Source: Oceanobacillus alkalisoli
GTDB taxonomy: Bacteria; Bacillota; Bacilli; Bacillales; Amphibacillaceae
Assembly (NCBI RefSeq): GCF_021556485.1
Contig: NZ_JAKGBW010000016.1
Location: 1-64,000 of the forward strand
Length of the DNA: 64,000 nt
Reading direction: 5' to 3'
Part shown: positions 8,693-17,740 of the stretch, in pieces
How positions within the stretch are numbered: position 1 is the stretch's first letter
Layout: every line of letters starts with the position of its first letter
Program-made: the position numbers and the translations under genes
The notes under the pieces: model-generated
Seen by the model: only the letters and a program-made list of their open reading frames with translations
What the model was told of the DNA's origin: nothing
Databases searched by the model: none

Positions 8693-9688
8693 TCAAATGC
8701 ATGTCATTTTTACACCCAGCATTTTCTGCACTGATTGAACAATATCCTCCACCTGCGGAACCGCTGCCTTCTCCAATTCTGGACTAAACGGAATCGGCAC
8801 CGCTTCGCCTCCCAGTCGTTTAATGGGAGCTCTAAGGGAATGAAATGCTCTGCTTTCAGCAACGATACTGGCGATTTCTCCACCAAATCCACCACGCTTC
8901 ACTGCTTCATGGACAACGAGTAAGTGCCCTGTTTTCTTGACGGATGCAATAATTGCTTCTTCATCCAGTGGTACAAGCGTTCTTGGATCCAACACTTCTA
9001 CATTGATCGCCTCTCTTTCTAACTTAGCCGCTGCTATCAACGCTCGCTGCACCATCACAGAAGTTGCCACAATCGTTATATCCGTACCTTCGCGCTTAAT
9101 ATCCGCTTTTCCTAAAGGTATTGAATATTGCTCTTTAGGCACTTCTCCTTCTGTTTTATACAACAGCTTATGCTCATAAAAGATTACAGGATTATCATCA
9201 TCAATCGCTGCTTTCAGTAAGCCTTTGGCGTCAAATGCTGTAGAAGGCTGGACTACTTTTAACCCGGGAATATGTGCTACCCATGCCTCCAAACTTTGGG
9301 AATGCTGAGCAGCCGCACCCGTTCCCGATCCGCTTGCAGCCCTTAGCACGAGCGGCACCCGTCCTTCTCCACCATGCATATAGCGTAATTTCGCAGCCTG
9401 GTTCACGAGTTGATCCATTGCAATCGTAATAAAATCGGAAAACTGCAGTTCAAGGATCGGGCGCATGCCAGTCAATGCCGAGCCAACTGCAGCTCCCATG
9501 ATTGCTGACTCACTAATTGGCGTATCACGGACACGATCAGCACCAAATTCTGCAAGCAATCCCTCCGTTACACCAAAGCCACCTCCATATACACCGATAT
9601 CTTCCCCTATTAAAAAAACATCCTCATTTCTTTGCATTTCCAAAGATATTGCTTCCCTGATTGCTTCTGAATAGGTTATCATCCACAA
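8693..9688 (-). CDS. TPP-dependent 2-oxoacid/acetoin dehydrogenase E1, beta subunit
   Basis: A 331-residue transketolase-like beta subunit (AcoB/PdhB/BkdAB family) with [19 protein letters not shown], and the C-terminal [15 protein letters not shown] segment. Together with the alpha subunit it would decarboxylate a 2-oxoacid, or split acetoin, and pass the acyl group to a lipoyl E2. It follows the alpha gene by 12 bases. The start is TTG with AGGAGG eight bases upstream; an ATG two codons later is too far from it. No E2 or E3 gene follows; an ABC-exporter remnant lies there instead. The overall look is nearest to acetoin dehydrogenase, but the substrate cannot be fixed from sequence. Confidence 0.9.
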   Translation of the reverse strand: MWMITYSEAIREAISLEMQRNEDVFLIGEDIGVYGGGFGVTEGLLAEFGADRVRDTPISESAIMGAAVGSALTGMRPILELQFSDFITIAMDQLVNQAAKLRYMHGGEGRVPLVLRAASGSGTGAAAQHSQSLEAWVAHIPGLKVVQPSTAFDAKGLLKAAIDDDNPVIFYEHKLLYKTEGEVPKEQYSIPLGKADIKREGTDITIVATSVMVQRALIAAAKLEREAINVEVLDPRTLVPLDEEAIIASVKKTGHLLVVHEAVKRGGFGGEIASIVAESRAFHSLRAPIKRLGGEAVPIPFSPELEKAAVPQVEDIVQSVQKMLGVKMTCI

Positions 9689-9700
9689 ACCACTTACCTC

Positions 9701-10672
9701 CTATGCATAAACATCTGTGTACAGCTCCTCAATAGATGGTTTTGGGCTCCTCTTGGCAAATTCAACGGCAGCTTCCATTATCTGTCTTACTTCCAACTTG
9801 ATTTTTTTCGCAGTTTCTCTTGTCAAAATCCCTTTATTTATTAAGTATCCCTCATACTGTTTAATTGGATCACGTGTTTGCCAGAACCTTTCTTCTTCCC
9901 GTGAACGATATTTTCTTTTGTCACTTTTGGAATGTCCTCTCCAGCGATATGTTTTTGCCTCAATTAGAATAGGACCTTTCCCCATTCGGACATGTTCGGC
10001 CGCTTCATAAGTCGCGTTCATCACTTCAACGAGATTATTTCCGTCCACAATAACACCAGGAATGCCATAAGATGCTGCCCGTTCCGCAATATGTTCAATA
10101 TTTATCATTTCATCAATCGGACTGGACATACCGTATTGATTATTCTCACAGAAAAAAATAACTGGCAATTTCCAGATTGACGCCAAATTAACCGCTTCAT
10201 GAAAACTTCCTTCGTTCGTTGCTCCGTCTCCAAAAAAACTGATCGTCACATCCTTTTGCTTTTTCATCTTCGCTGTAAGGGCAGCTCCGACCGCGATCGG
10301 AATTCCCCCACCAACGATTCCGTTAGATCCAAGATTCCCTTTTTCTAAATCCGAAAAATGCATCGATCCGCCTTTTCCCTTGCTGTAACCAGTCGACTTC
10401 CCAAACATTTCAGCCATCATCTTATCCACTCGAGCGCCTTTTGCAATCGCATGCCCATGCCCACGGTGGGTACTGGTGATTTTATCTTCATCCGTTAATA
10501 CGGCACATGCACCCACCGCAGTCGCTTCTTGACCAATTGATAAATGCGTTGTACCGTGCATGATTCCTTTTCGAAAAAACTCATCAATCTTTTCATCAAA
10601 ATGCCGGATCAGCCACATTTTTTTATAAAGATGGAGCAATTCAGGATTTGTTAGATTTGGAAGTATCTCCAT
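9701..10672 (-). CDS. TPP-dependent 2-oxoacid/acetoin dehydrogenase E1, alpha subunit
   Basis: A 323-residue alpha subunit. It has the TPP/Mg motif GDGATNEGSFHEAVNLASIW and ENNQYGMS, plus THLSIGQEATAVG and the phosphorylation-loop region YRWRGHSKSD, as in AcoA and PdhA. It begins 30 bases after the thiF stop, with AAGGAAGG as ribosome binding site and no terminator between, so it very probably shares the thiamine operon transcript. The co-location is notable because the enzyme's cofactor is the product of the upstream pathway. The physiological substrate is undetermined; acetoin is most likely by resemblance. Confidence 0.9.
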   Translation of the reverse strand: MEILPNLTNPELLHLYKKMWLIRHFDEKIDEFFRKGIMHGTTHLSIGQEATAVGACAVLTDEDKITSTHRGHGHAIAKGARVDKMMAEMFGKSTGYSKGKGGSMHFSDLEKGNLGSNGIVGGGIPIAVGAALTAKMKKQKDVTISFFGDGATNEGSFHEAVNLASIWKLPVIFFCENNQYGMSSPIDEMINIEHIAERAASYGIPGVIVDGNNLVEVMNATYEAAEHVRMGKGPILIEAKTYRWRGHSKSDKRKYRSREEERFWQTRDPIKQYEGYLINKGILTRETAKKIKLEVRQIMEAAVEFAKRSPKPSIEELYTDVYA

Positions 10673-10702
10673 TGCGGTTTTTTCCTTCCTTTTTTAAAGT
10701 GA

Positions 10703-11722
10703 TTAATCTGTATAGTACTGTAAAAATCGATTATAAACTGTTCTCGCAATTCTCAAATCATTGGTACCGTGCACAATCGCTCGTCCATCTTTGAAAAACA
10801 CGATGCGATGGCCCGCAAATTCACAGGACAACAGGAATGGATTTATGATTGGATTGCCCACAAGACCTTTCAATTTATCTAAAAATGTTTGCAATATAAA
10901 CTCCCTGGTTGCTGCCGGCCGTATTTGCACCGCTTCCCTGCCGCAAAGCACTTCGGATTTCGTCTGGTTTTCATATTGCAAGTAAGGATAAGTCGGGCCA
11001 GATCCACAAGTTGGACAATCTGCATTTTTTAAACGCGATACATCAATATCTGCCCGTTCATCCTTCCAGACATCTACCGACTTCAGAATTGGCTCTATTG
11101 GTGCTCCAGTCAGTATTTTTAACACTTGCGTTACTTGTAATGCTGTAATGATTTGGACAATGGGGCTGATTACGCCAACGGTTTCACAAGTCATCCCGTC
11201 AATCGGCAGATGATTGAACAGGCAATGTAGACACGGTGTCTCTCCAGGAAGTACTGTAAAGGTAGTCCCGTAGCTTGCAACACACGCACCCATGACAAAA
11301 GGAATACCTTGCTTGACTGCCGCATCATTTGCAATCAATCTGATTTCAAAGTTATCCGATGCATCTATGATGAGGTCATGCCCTTTTACAATTTCTCCAA
11401 TGTTTAAACCGTGGATATCACAAATCAGACTATGAATCGTAATATGGCTGTTGATTTGTTCTAAGCGTTGTTTTGCCGCGGCTGCTTTAGGGATTCTTTG
11501 CTCCGCATGTTCCTCTGCAAAAAGATGCTGTCTTTGCAAATTGCTCCATTCTACATAATCGCGGTCAACAATCGTAATTTTACCGACACCGGCGCGGGCT
11601 AACATTTCCGCACTGCTTGAACCAAGTGCCCCTGCCCCGATAATCAGGATCCTGCCATTTCTAATTTTTCTTTGTGCTGTTTCTCCAAGGAATAACTCCT
11701 GCCGTGAATAACGGGTCTTCAT
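10703..11722 (-). CDS. thiF: ThiF/MoeB-type adenylyltransferase for thiamine sulfur transfer
   Basis: A 339-residue E1-like enzyme that adenylates the C-terminal Gly-Gly of ThiS before thiocarboxylate formation. Visible features: [19 protein letters not shown] nucleotide loop, the RQHLF/D region that binds ATP-Mg, and two Cys pairs, CLHC and CPTC, that hold zinc. The C-terminus extends beyond the core as in B. subtilis ThiF. Its start overlaps the thiG stop by four bases (ATGA), indicating translational coupling. Confidence 0.93.
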   Translation of the reverse strand: MKTRYSRQELFLGETAQRKIRNGRILIIGAGALGSSSAEMLARAGVGKITIVDRDYVEWSNLQRQHLFAEEHAEQRIPKAAAAKQRLEQINSHITIHSLICDIHGLNIGEIVKGHDLIIDASDNFEIRLIANDAAVKQGIPFVMGACVASYGTTFTVLPGETPCLHCLFNHLPIDGMTCETVGVISPIVQIITALQVTQVLKILTGAPIEPILKSVDVWKDERADIDVSRLKNADCPTCGSGPTYPYLQYENQTKSEVLCGREAVQIRPAATREFILQTFLDKLKGLVGNPIINPFLLSCEFAGHRIVFFKDGRAIVHGTNDLRIARTVYNRFLQYYTD

Positions 11723-12486
11723 GAACCAATCATTCCTGTTGTTGGACTGCTTGCCACCGCATAGTCCTTTTCTTCAATTCTTCCCGCTTCGTATCCTAAT
11801 CTGCCAGCTTGCAGCGCATATTTTACAGCTTCAGCCATTTTAACGGGGTTCTTTGCACCTGACACGGCAGTATTTAACAGCACACCGTCTGCACCAATTT
11901 CCATTGCATGGGCAACGTCTTTAGGCGATCCGATCCCCGCGTCAACAATTACAGGAACCTTGGATTGTTCAATGATGAATTGCAAGTTTAGCGGATTAAT
12001 AATTCCCCTGCCCGAACCAATCGGGCTTGCCCCAGGCATAACCGCGTGTACCCCAAGCTCTTCCAAACGTCTTGCTAATACCACATCATCAGATGTATAT
12101 GGCAAAACGATAAAGCCTTCTTCAAGAAGAATCTCTGACGCCTTTAACGTTTCAACCGGATCCGGCAGAAGGCTCCGCGCATCTCCAATTATCTCCACTT
12201 TAACCATGTCACATAAACCGGAAGCTTTTGCGAGTTTTGCAATCCGTACAGCTTCTTCTGCCGTATTCGCCCCTGCTGTATTTGGCAGCAAGGTATACTT
12301 TTCTAAATCTAACTGTTCGAGGAAATTTGGCTGTCCTTCTTCAAAAATATTCATTCTCCGGACAGCAAATGTTAAAATTTCTGCCTCCGATACCGAAACA
12401 GCTTCTTTTTGTATTTCAAAGGACGGATACTTCCCTGTTCCCAATAAAAGTCGTGATCGAAATGTGCGATCTGCAATTTTCAACAT
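11719..12486 (-). CDS. thiG: Thiazole synthase
   Basis: A 255-residue TIM-barrel enzyme forming the thiazole phosphate ring from deoxyxylulose phosphate, dehydroglycine and ThiS thiocarboxylate. Family signatures include LLGTGKY near the N-terminus, [33 protein letters not shown] and [12 protein letters not shown]. Its ribosome binding site (GGAGGTGGAT) is formed by the Gly codons at the end of thiS, four bases upstream, so the two genes are closely coupled. Confidence 0.96.
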   Translation of the reverse strand: MLKIADRTFRSRLLLGTGKYPSFEIQKEAVSVSEAEILTFAVRRMNIFEEGQPNFLEQLDLEKYTLLPNTAGANTAEEAVRIAKLAKASGLCDMVKVEIIGDARSLLPDPVETLKASEILLEEGFIVLPYTSDDVVLARRLEELGVHAVMPGASPIGSGRGIINPLNLQFIIEQSKVPVIVDAGIGSPKDVAHAMEIGADGVLLNTAVSGAKNPVKMAEAVKYALQAGRLGYEAGRIEEKDYAVASSPTTGMIGS

Positions 12487-12489
12487 AAA

Positions 12490-12702
12490 TCATCCACCTC
12501 CTATAAAATGTACAATTTCTAACGTATCCCCATTTACAAGTTTTCGTTTTTCATATTCTTCCTTTTTCACAATTTCCTTATTTAGCTCGACAACAGCGAT
12601 CCGGGATTCCAACTTGTAATGCAATAACAGCTTCTTTACGGAATTTACATTATCCGGTAATTCCACCTGTTTCCCATTAATTTGTAATGTCATCTCTCTC
12701 AC
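12490..12702 (-). CDS. thiS: Sulfur carrier protein ThiS
   Basis: A 70-residue ubiquitin-fold carrier ending in the required Gly-Gly (VHFIGGG). ThiF adenylates the terminal Gly, which then carries sulfur to ThiG. The body matches ThiS (MTLQINGKQVELPDNVNSVKKLL, VELNKEIVKKEEY). It is flanked by thiO and thiG with three-base gaps. Confidence 0.95.
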   Translation of the reverse strand: MREMTLQINGKQVELPDNVNSVKKLLLHYKLESRIAVVELNKEIVKKEEYEKRKLVNGDTLEIVHFIGGG

Positions 12703-12705
12703 CCC

Positions 12706-13821
12706 CTAAACAATGATATGCTGACGGCGATCTAGGCGAAATGCCTCGGTCAGTTTACTCTCCACTTCTTTTCCCAAAATAAAGTCACGGATCATCTGTC
12801 CAGTTGCCGGTGCAAGTAAAATCCCATTTCGATAATGGCCGGTAGCTATGAAAATTCCTTCCTGCTCTGGATGAACTCCAATAAAAGGGCGCCTGTCAAA
12901 TGTTGTTGGTCTTAAACCTGCCGTCACCCCTTCAATCGTGAATTTCCCTGCAGACGAGAGCATCTTCTTTGCTTTTTTAATTAAAAAATCTGCCCCTTTC
13001 AGACTAACCGTATGACTCCAGTCATTTTCCATCATCGTTGCACCGATAATAAATTTCCCATTATTTCTTGGCACAATGTAGCTGCCATTATGAAATAATG
13101 TATGCTTCAGTAACTGCTGTTCATGGGAAACGATAAGGCTTTCACCTTTTACTGGCGATACTCTCTCCGCCAAACCTAGTTGATGGAATAAATTATTCCC
13201 ATACACTCCTGTGGCAAGAACTACATATTTGGCTTCTACTTCTCCTTGTGCCGTTTTCACCAGATAGTTCCCGCCCTTATTCACAATTTCAAACACCTGA
13301 TTATTTTCAAAAAAAGATGCACCATTTGCTTGAGCACTTTTAATAAAGGCATGGCACGTCTGATCTGGAAGGACATTCACATCATCCGGAATATATGTTG
13401 CCCCCAAAACATTTGAGCTAATGCTTGGTTCCAGTTCTTTGACCCGATGCTCATCAAGCCATTCCACTGTGTGCTGTTTGAGTAAGTAGTTGAAGTTTTG
13501 CTTCTCTGCTTGTGAATAAACAAGCTTCAATATCCCGCCTTCCCGGTAACCAATATCAATTCCGCTTTGCTCATATAACGCCTCCTTTAATTCGATATAG
13601 GCAGCTTGACTCGCTTTTGCGAAAGGATAAAACACGGAGAAATCATCGTTAATTTCCGAGTGCGCTCCCAGGATGCCTGCCGCAGCACTGGTTGTTTTTG
13701 TGCCGATTTTTCCAGCTTCCATTACCGCAATATCCATCTTCTCTTTTGCTAAATAATAAGCAATTGAACAACCAATAATCCCGCCGCCGATAACAACTGT
13801 TTCATACGTTTTCTTTAACAT
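12706..13821 (-). CDS. thiO: Glycine oxidase (ThiO)
   Basis: A 371-residue FAD enzyme oxidising glycine to the dehydroglycine needed for aerobic thiazole synthesis. It has the Rossmann GGGIIGCSIAYYLAKE at the N-terminus, ATGVYGN in the middle and the C-terminal GHYRNGILLAPATG FAD-binding motif of the DAO/ThiO family. It overlaps tenI by seven bases. Using ThiO rather than ThiH places this in the Bacillus-type aerobic pathway. Confidence 0.94.
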   Translation of the reverse strand: MLKKTYETVVIGGGIIGCSIAYYLAKEKMDIAVMEAGKIGTKTTSAAAGILGAHSEINDDFSVFYPFAKASQAAYIELKEALYEQSGIDIGYREGGILKLVYSQAEKQNFNYLLKQHTVEWLDEHRVKELEPSISSNVLGATYIPDDVNVLPDQTCHAFIKSAQANGASFFENNQVFEIVNKGGNYLVKTAQGEVEAKYVVLATGVYGNNLFHQLGLAERVSPVKGESLIVSHEQQLLKHTLFHNGSYIVPRNNGKFIIGATMMENDWSHTVSLKGADFLIKKAKKMLSSAGKFTIEGVTAGLRPTTFDRRPFIGVHPEQEGIFIATGHYRNGILLAPATGQMIRDFILGKEVESKLTEAFRLDRRQHIIV

Positions 13822-14411
13822 GAAATCGCCTCACGAAATTCCTTTAATACGAAACGCGGATGAGCTGCTTGGAAAATACTTGACATCACGGCAATACCGT
13901 CTGCCCTCGTTTCCTTCATAACCGCTGTCTTCTCAAGGGTAATTCCACCGATTCCATAAACAGGGATTTCCAACTCCTTCTTTATCCGGATTAGATTTTC
14001 AAGTCCATTCGGCGGGATTCCCTTTTTGCTATCTGTCTCAAAACAGTGTCCATATATCACATAATCCGCTCCTTCTCTTTCCATTTCTTTTGCTTTTGCA
14101 ACCGAGTGCACACTGCAACCCACTCGTAAGTGCGGATACAACTTTTTCACCATTTTTACCGCAAGACCATGTTCAGGCAGATGCAGATTCGTGATGCCTT
14201 TTAATAATGCAATGTCTAACCGATCGTTGATGGAAATCTTCGCCTTGTCCATACCTCCTGACTCCAGGCTATCGAGCAAGGTCATAATCGAGCGCGCAGT
14301 CTTGGACTTTTCACGAATTTGCACATAATCAACCTCGTCTTTTATAGCAATAATCATTTCAGCAAGTTCCTTTATGGAATACCTATCATCCGTTACAGCA
14401 ATTAGCTTCAT
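13815..14411 (-). CDS. tenI: Thiazole tautomerase TenI
   Basis: A 198-residue TIM-barrel ThiE paralogue. It lacks full ThiE features but has the VQIREKSKTA start, INDRLDIALL, LHLPEHGLAV and GIGGITLEKTAVMKETRADGIAVMS. In Bacillus TenI aromatises the ThiG product to the carboxylated thiazole phosphate. First gene of the TPP-riboswitch operon. Unlike B. subtilis there is no tenA in front of it here. Confidence 0.9.
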   Translation of the reverse strand: MKLIAVTDDRYSIKELAEMIIAIKDEVDYVQIREKSKTARSIMTLLDSLESGGMDKAKISINDRLDIALLKGITNLHLPEHGLAVKMVKKLYPHLRVGCSVHSVAKAKEMEREGADYVIYGHCFETDSKKGIPPNGLENLIRIKKELEIPVYGIGGITLEKTAVMKETRADGIAVMSSIFQAAHPRFVLKEFREAISC

Positions 14412-14486
14412 TTACTCCCCTCCAATGTCTCGATATTGAGCTTATTGCCTCTATTCTTTTTTTGGAGAATATTGGATTATTTAATC

Positions 14487-14523
14487 ACAAAAAAATAACC
14501 ACTCTCCTGCATGGAAAGTGGTT
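14487..14523 (-). terminator. Riboswitch-controlled terminator ahead of tenI
   Basis: On the minus strand AACCACTTTCC pairs with GGAGAGTGGTT and is followed by ATTTTTTTGT. It lies between the TPP aptamer and tenI, the expected place for the expression platform of a transcription-terminating TPP riboswitch. Confidence 0.85.
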
Positions 14524-14579
14524 TTGTTTTAGATATGTATCTCTAATAAAAGTACAATTCAAATACAAATTGTCCTTGC

Positions 14580-14672
14580 CACATTTCCTACGCAGGTACA
14601 AGCCTGTTCAGGTTATGAGGGTATCGAAGTCCTACTTCTCTCTCAGCCCTTATGAAGGGTTCCCCTAGTGAA
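14580..14672 (-). ncRNA. TPP riboswitch (THI element)
   Basis: The minus strand carries the conserved aptamer blocks in order: GGGGAACCCTT, GGGCTGAGAG, ACCCTCATAACCTGAAC and a closing CCTGCGTAGG. These are the THI-box features that bind thiamine pyrophosphate. High TPP would favour the terminator at 14487-14523 and shut off tenI through at least thiF, and probably the E1 alpha/beta genes. Confidence 0.95.
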
Positions 14673-14791
14673 ACGAATAGAATATATTTAATTGTTAACG
14701 CTAACTTAGCATAAATGTGGAAAATTGTAAAGGGATATAAACCTTTTCGCTTTGGAGAGAACTTATTCATAAGACACAACTACTCATTTCT

Positions 14792-14877
14792 TAAAAAAGG
14801 AGCGACGGAGGTGGTGACCCCCCAAGAGTTAGAGTAGAAAACTAACTTCTGGTTCGGGATCCGGTTCGCTCTTTTTT
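14792..14877. ncRNA. Possible structured RNA or elaborate terminator between thi operon and merR
   Basis: A long outer stem (AAAAAAGGAGCGA with TCGCTCTTTTTT, one bulge) encloses smaller hairpins: GGAGGTGGTGACCCCCC, AGTTAG...CTAACT and a GGATCC centre. On the plus strand the right arm ends in a T run, and on the minus strand the left arm does too. It may simply be the terminator of the merR-like gene, but it is longer and more structured than needed. No known RNA family was recognised. Confidence 0.4.
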
Positions 14878-14881
14878 GTCC

Positions 14882-15622
14882 TTATTTCTTCAACCCTTCA
14901 GCATACACAGCCATCGCATCCCGCATAAACACTGCCAATCCTTCTCCGAACTGGTCGATATTTTTCGTAAAGCGTTCATCCGCAATGTACATCTCGCCAA
15001 GTCCTTTAAATGCTTTTTTTGAATAATTGCCGAACGAGTTCAAGAGTACATACCATTCATGGATGCGTTCCTGGGAAATTGCTGCAGTAGGGTCTTCATG
15101 CCGCACTTCAGCCAAGCTACGAAAGGTTTCATTAAACGCTTCCTGAAATTGCCGCATTTCTTTCTGTGATTTTTCATTCAATTTTGTATTGGCATCGTCT
15201 ACGGCTTTGTTACCCCAGCGCTCTCTTGCTTCTGCTTCATACGGGTTACTGCTGAAGTCAAAGCCTGCGAATTTTTCTTTATCTGACATTTGTCTTTCTC
15301 CTTTCATATTTAACAACGTCTTATCAATCGTATCGATTAATTGATTCAGCTGCTCCTGCTTCTTCATAAGCATGCTTTTATGAAGTTTAAGGGCCTCTGT
15401 TTTATTAAAGGACGGGTCATGGATTATTTCCTTAATCCTTTTCAGCGGGAAGCCAAGTTCTCGGAAAAATAAAATTTGCTGGAGGTTCTCGAGATTTTCC
15501 TCCGAATAAATCCGGTAACCGGCTTCCGTCACCTCGTCAGGTGTGAGTAGACCAATCTCATCATAATGATGGAGTGTGCGCACACTAATACAGACGAGAT
15601 CAGCCACTTCTTTCACTTTCAT
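14882..15622 (-). CDS. MerR-family regulator with TipAS drug-binding domain
   Basis: A 246-residue activator. N-terminal MerR helix-turn-helix (VKEVADLVCISVRTLHHYDEIGLL, residues 2-26), a dimerising coiled coil (about 78-115), then a TipAS-like C-terminal domain (about 120-246) as in Mta and TipA, which bind drugs or peptides. AAAGGAGGG precedes the ATG. Its own promoter has the stretched spacer and dyad typical of MerR targets, so autoregulation is likely. No efflux pump lies beside it, so other targets must be elsewhere, or it acts alone. Confidence 0.92.
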   Translation of the reverse strand: MKVKEVADLVCISVRTLHHYDEIGLLTPDEVTEAGYRIYSEENLENLQQILFFRELGFPLKRIKEIIHDPSFNKTEALKLHKSMLMKKQEQLNQLIDTIDKTLLNMKGERQMSDKEKFAGFDFSSNPYEAEARERWGNKAVDDANTKLNEKSQKEMRQFQEAFNETFRSLAEVRHEDPTAAISQERIHEWYVLLNSFGNYSKKAFKGLGEMYIADERFTKNIDQFGEGLAVFMRDAMAVYAEGLKK

Positions 15623-15646
15623 CTAACTCCCTCCTTTCATTTTTTA

Positions 15647-15677
15647 CTATAAGGTATCACGTAACGTGAGGGTCAAC
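15647..15677 (-). promoter_or_regulatory. MerR-type autoregulated promoter with 19-bp spacer
   Basis: On the minus strand TTGACC (15677-15672) and TATAGT (15652-15647) are separated by 19 bases holding the dyad TCACGT-T-ACGTGA. Over-long spacers with a central dyad are the hallmark of MerR-activated promoters; Mta/BmrR operators have a similar ACGTNACGT core. Confidence 0.85.
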
Positions 15678-15779
15678 ATTTATTTTTTATTCTGCCCGCC
15701 CATTCTTCGGAAATTCAATCCCCTTCTAGACGTTTTCACCATATAGTGAATGGAAGAGTATGTTTAGGAGGCTGAACGA

Positions 15780-16313
15780 ATGAATCATAATCCGTATGAT
15801 CCGTATCAATACCCATATGAGAATGAGCATGGACATGAGTACGAAGAGTATGATGAAGAGAGACTATTCAATTTCCCGGGGAATTTACCATTCTTCGGCG
15901 GCGGACAGCAAGCTCCTCCACCGTTTGGACCACCAGGGTTTCCTGGGGGCCAATGGGGTCCTGGATCGGGAGGCGGCTGGCCGCCTGGAGGACCTGGTGG
16001 GCCTGGAGGACCTGGTGGGCCTGGAGGACCGGGCGGATTCCCTGGGCAAGGGCAACAACAGGCAGGACCACCTTCCGCTCCACCGCCGAATTTCACCCCA
16101 CAGCAAAGTCAGGTGCAAACCTTTGCCGTTGATCCAGGTGGCATTCGCGGCTGTTTATTCCGCTTCACTTATATTTGGTTGAGAAGAGATCAATTCTGGT
16201 TCTATCCGACCTTTGTCGGAAGGAATTCGATTGCTGGTTTCCGCTGGCGGGGGAACCGCTGGGTATATTTCGGAATCGACCTTAATCAAATCCAATCTTT
16301 CCAATGTTTTTAA
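15780..16313 (+). CDS. Collagen-like Gly/Pro-rich protein with conserved C-terminal domain
   Basis: A 177-residue protein in three parts: an acidic Tyr/His/Asp-rich N-terminus (1-35), a Gly-Pro-Phe-rich middle with about five GGPGGP units (about 40-100), and a conserved compact domain (about 120-177) with GCLFRFTYIWL, TFVGRNSIAGFRWRG and YFGIDLNQI. The C-terminal domain is one I have seen in uncharacterised Bacillaceae proteins; I do not know its function. No signal peptide is seen. The ribosome binding site is AGGAGG. A surface or spore role is only a guess. Confidence 0.8.
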   Translation: MNHNPYDPYQYPYENEHGHEYEEYDEERLFNFPGNLPFFGGGQQAPPPFGPPGFPGGQWGPGSGGGWPPGGPGGPGGPGGPGGPGGFPGQGQQQAGPPSAPPPNFTPQQSQVQTFAVDPGGIRGCLFRFTYIWLRRDQFWFYPTFVGRNSIAGFRWRGNRWVYFGIDLNQIQSFQCF

Positions 16314-16317
16314 TACG

Positions 16318-16358
16318 AGCGGGATATTCAAGAGTAATTCTTGGATATCCCGCTTTTA
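16318..16358 (+). terminator. Terminator after the collagen-like gene
   Basis: AGCGGGATATTCAAGA pairs with TCTTGGATATCCCGCT and is followed by TTTT. Confidence 0.88.
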
Positions 16359-16480
16359 CATCAGTTCGGTGACAAGGATTAGTGAAAGAGAACGTAATAA
16401 ACAACGAGATTTGGGGAAAACTGCCCGTTCTATTCGATTGAAGTGTTCTATTAGACTGATTAAGAGGACAAGTGCTATAT

Positions 16481-16855
16481 CTGTCCAATAGGACTATTCT
16501 CTAAGACAAACATGCCGGAGAACCACACGATCTGTCCAATAGGACCACTCTCTAAGACAAAAATGCCGGAGAACCACAAAATCTGTCCAATAGGACCACT
16601 CTCTAAGACAAATGAGCCGCATAACCACAAAATCTGTCCAATAGGGCCGCTCTCTAAGACAAATAAGCCGCATAACCACAAAATCTGTCCAATAGGGCCG
16701 CTCTCTAAGACAAATAAGCCGCATAACCACAAAATCTGTCCAATAGGGCCGCTCTCTAAGACAAATAAGCCGCATAACCACAAAATCTGTCCAATAGGGC
16801 CGCTCTCTAAGATAAATAAGCCGCATAACTACAAAATCTGTCCAATAGGACCTCA
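16481..16855. repeat. Tandem array of 51-bp repeats
   Basis: The motif CTGTCCAATAGG recurs at 16481, 16532, 16583, 16634, 16685, 16736, 16787 and 16838, exactly 51 bases apart each time. The middle units are nearly identical, while the outer ones diverge (ATGCCGGAGAA in place of AAGCCGCATAA). Because 51 is a multiple of three, several reading frames stay open by chance. The array follows 120 bases of plain intergenic sequence. Confidence 0.95.
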
Positions 16856-16980
16856 ACTCGGAAATCAAATGTAAATTTACATTAACAATTCATCAACGTA
16901 TTCTTACCAATTTCTCATCTTCCTCACAGCACGCTCTTACTCCCTGCGGCTAATATTAGATTGCAAGGAGGAGGAAGAAC

Positions 16981-17739
16981 ATGGCAATCGAAATTTTTAG
17001 AAGGAAAGAGCAGAAATATTTAATTACAACGGAGCAGTACGAAAAATTAGTAGACAGAATCTCTCCCTACATGCGACCGGATACGTTTGGTGTAAATGGA
17101 AGATACACCGTGACGAGTCTCTATTTCGAAAGTAACGACCGGACGATTTATTATGAGACGAAAAACAAATTAAAATATCGGCAAAAACTGCGGTTACGCG
17201 TGTATGATGATGCGGATATGGAGAGCACGGCATTTTTCGAAGTGAAACAGAAACATAAAAAAGTAGTGAATAAAAGGCGGATGCGCCTTCCCTTGGCTGA
17301 AGCCTATCGTTACATTTATTTTCCCAATCAAGATTTGGAAGCGTTCGAGACTTCCAATCTGCAAGTATTACGCGAAATCGATTATTTTAGAAATTTGTAT
17401 CATTTAGAACCGGAAATGGTCGTCAGTTATGACCGACATGCCCTGCATCATAAAGACGATGCGGACTTAAGAATGACCTTTGATTTTAATTTGCGCTGCA
17501 GAGATGGCGATTTACAGCTAGCGAATGGTGCTTACGGAGATTTATTCATTGATGAAAATCTGGTTGTGCTTGAGGTCAAGGTAAATGACAGTGTGCCGCT
17601 GTGGCTTACGCGCATTTTGCAAGAGCTCGATTGTAAACAGCGCAGTGCTTCCAAGTTTTGTACGAGTATGGAATTATTACATGATATCGAACCACCCGCC
17701 GGAACCGCTCGGGAAACAGTTCGGATAGGAGGAATGTAA
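16981..17739 (+). CDS. VTC-domain protein, probable polyphosphate polymerase
   Basis: A 252-residue tunnel-fold protein of the VTC family. Visible are the N-terminal RKEQKYLI, the basic strand LKYRQKLRLRVYD, FFEVKQKHKKVVNKRR and the C-terminal VVLEVKVNDSVPLWL, which line the tunnel where phosphate is polymerised in yeast Vtc4. GGAGGAGG precedes the ATG. One base separates it from the DUF4956 membrane protein, a pairing seen repeatedly in bacteria. The polymerase activity is inferred from the family. Confidence 0.88.
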   Translation: MAIEIFRRKEQKYLITTEQYEKLVDRISPYMRPDTFGVNGRYTVTSLYFESNDRTIYYETKNKLKYRQKLRLRVYDDADMESTAFFEVKQKHKKVVNKRRMRLPLAEAYRYIYFPNQDLEAFETSNLQVLREIDYFRNLYHLEPEMVVSYDRHALHHKDDADLRMTFDFNLRCRDGDLQLANGAYGDLFIDENLVVLEVKVNDSVPLWLTRILQELDCKQRSASKFCTSMELLHDIEPPAGTARETVRIGGM

Positions 17740-17740
17740 G

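Noticed and set aside
16481-16855. Possible CRISPR array
   Set aside because: Units are contiguous with no unique spacers, and no cas genes are near.
16475-16874. Repetitive open frames on both strands
   Set aside because: They arise from the 51-bp tandem repeats, whose length is a multiple of three; no ribosome binding sites.
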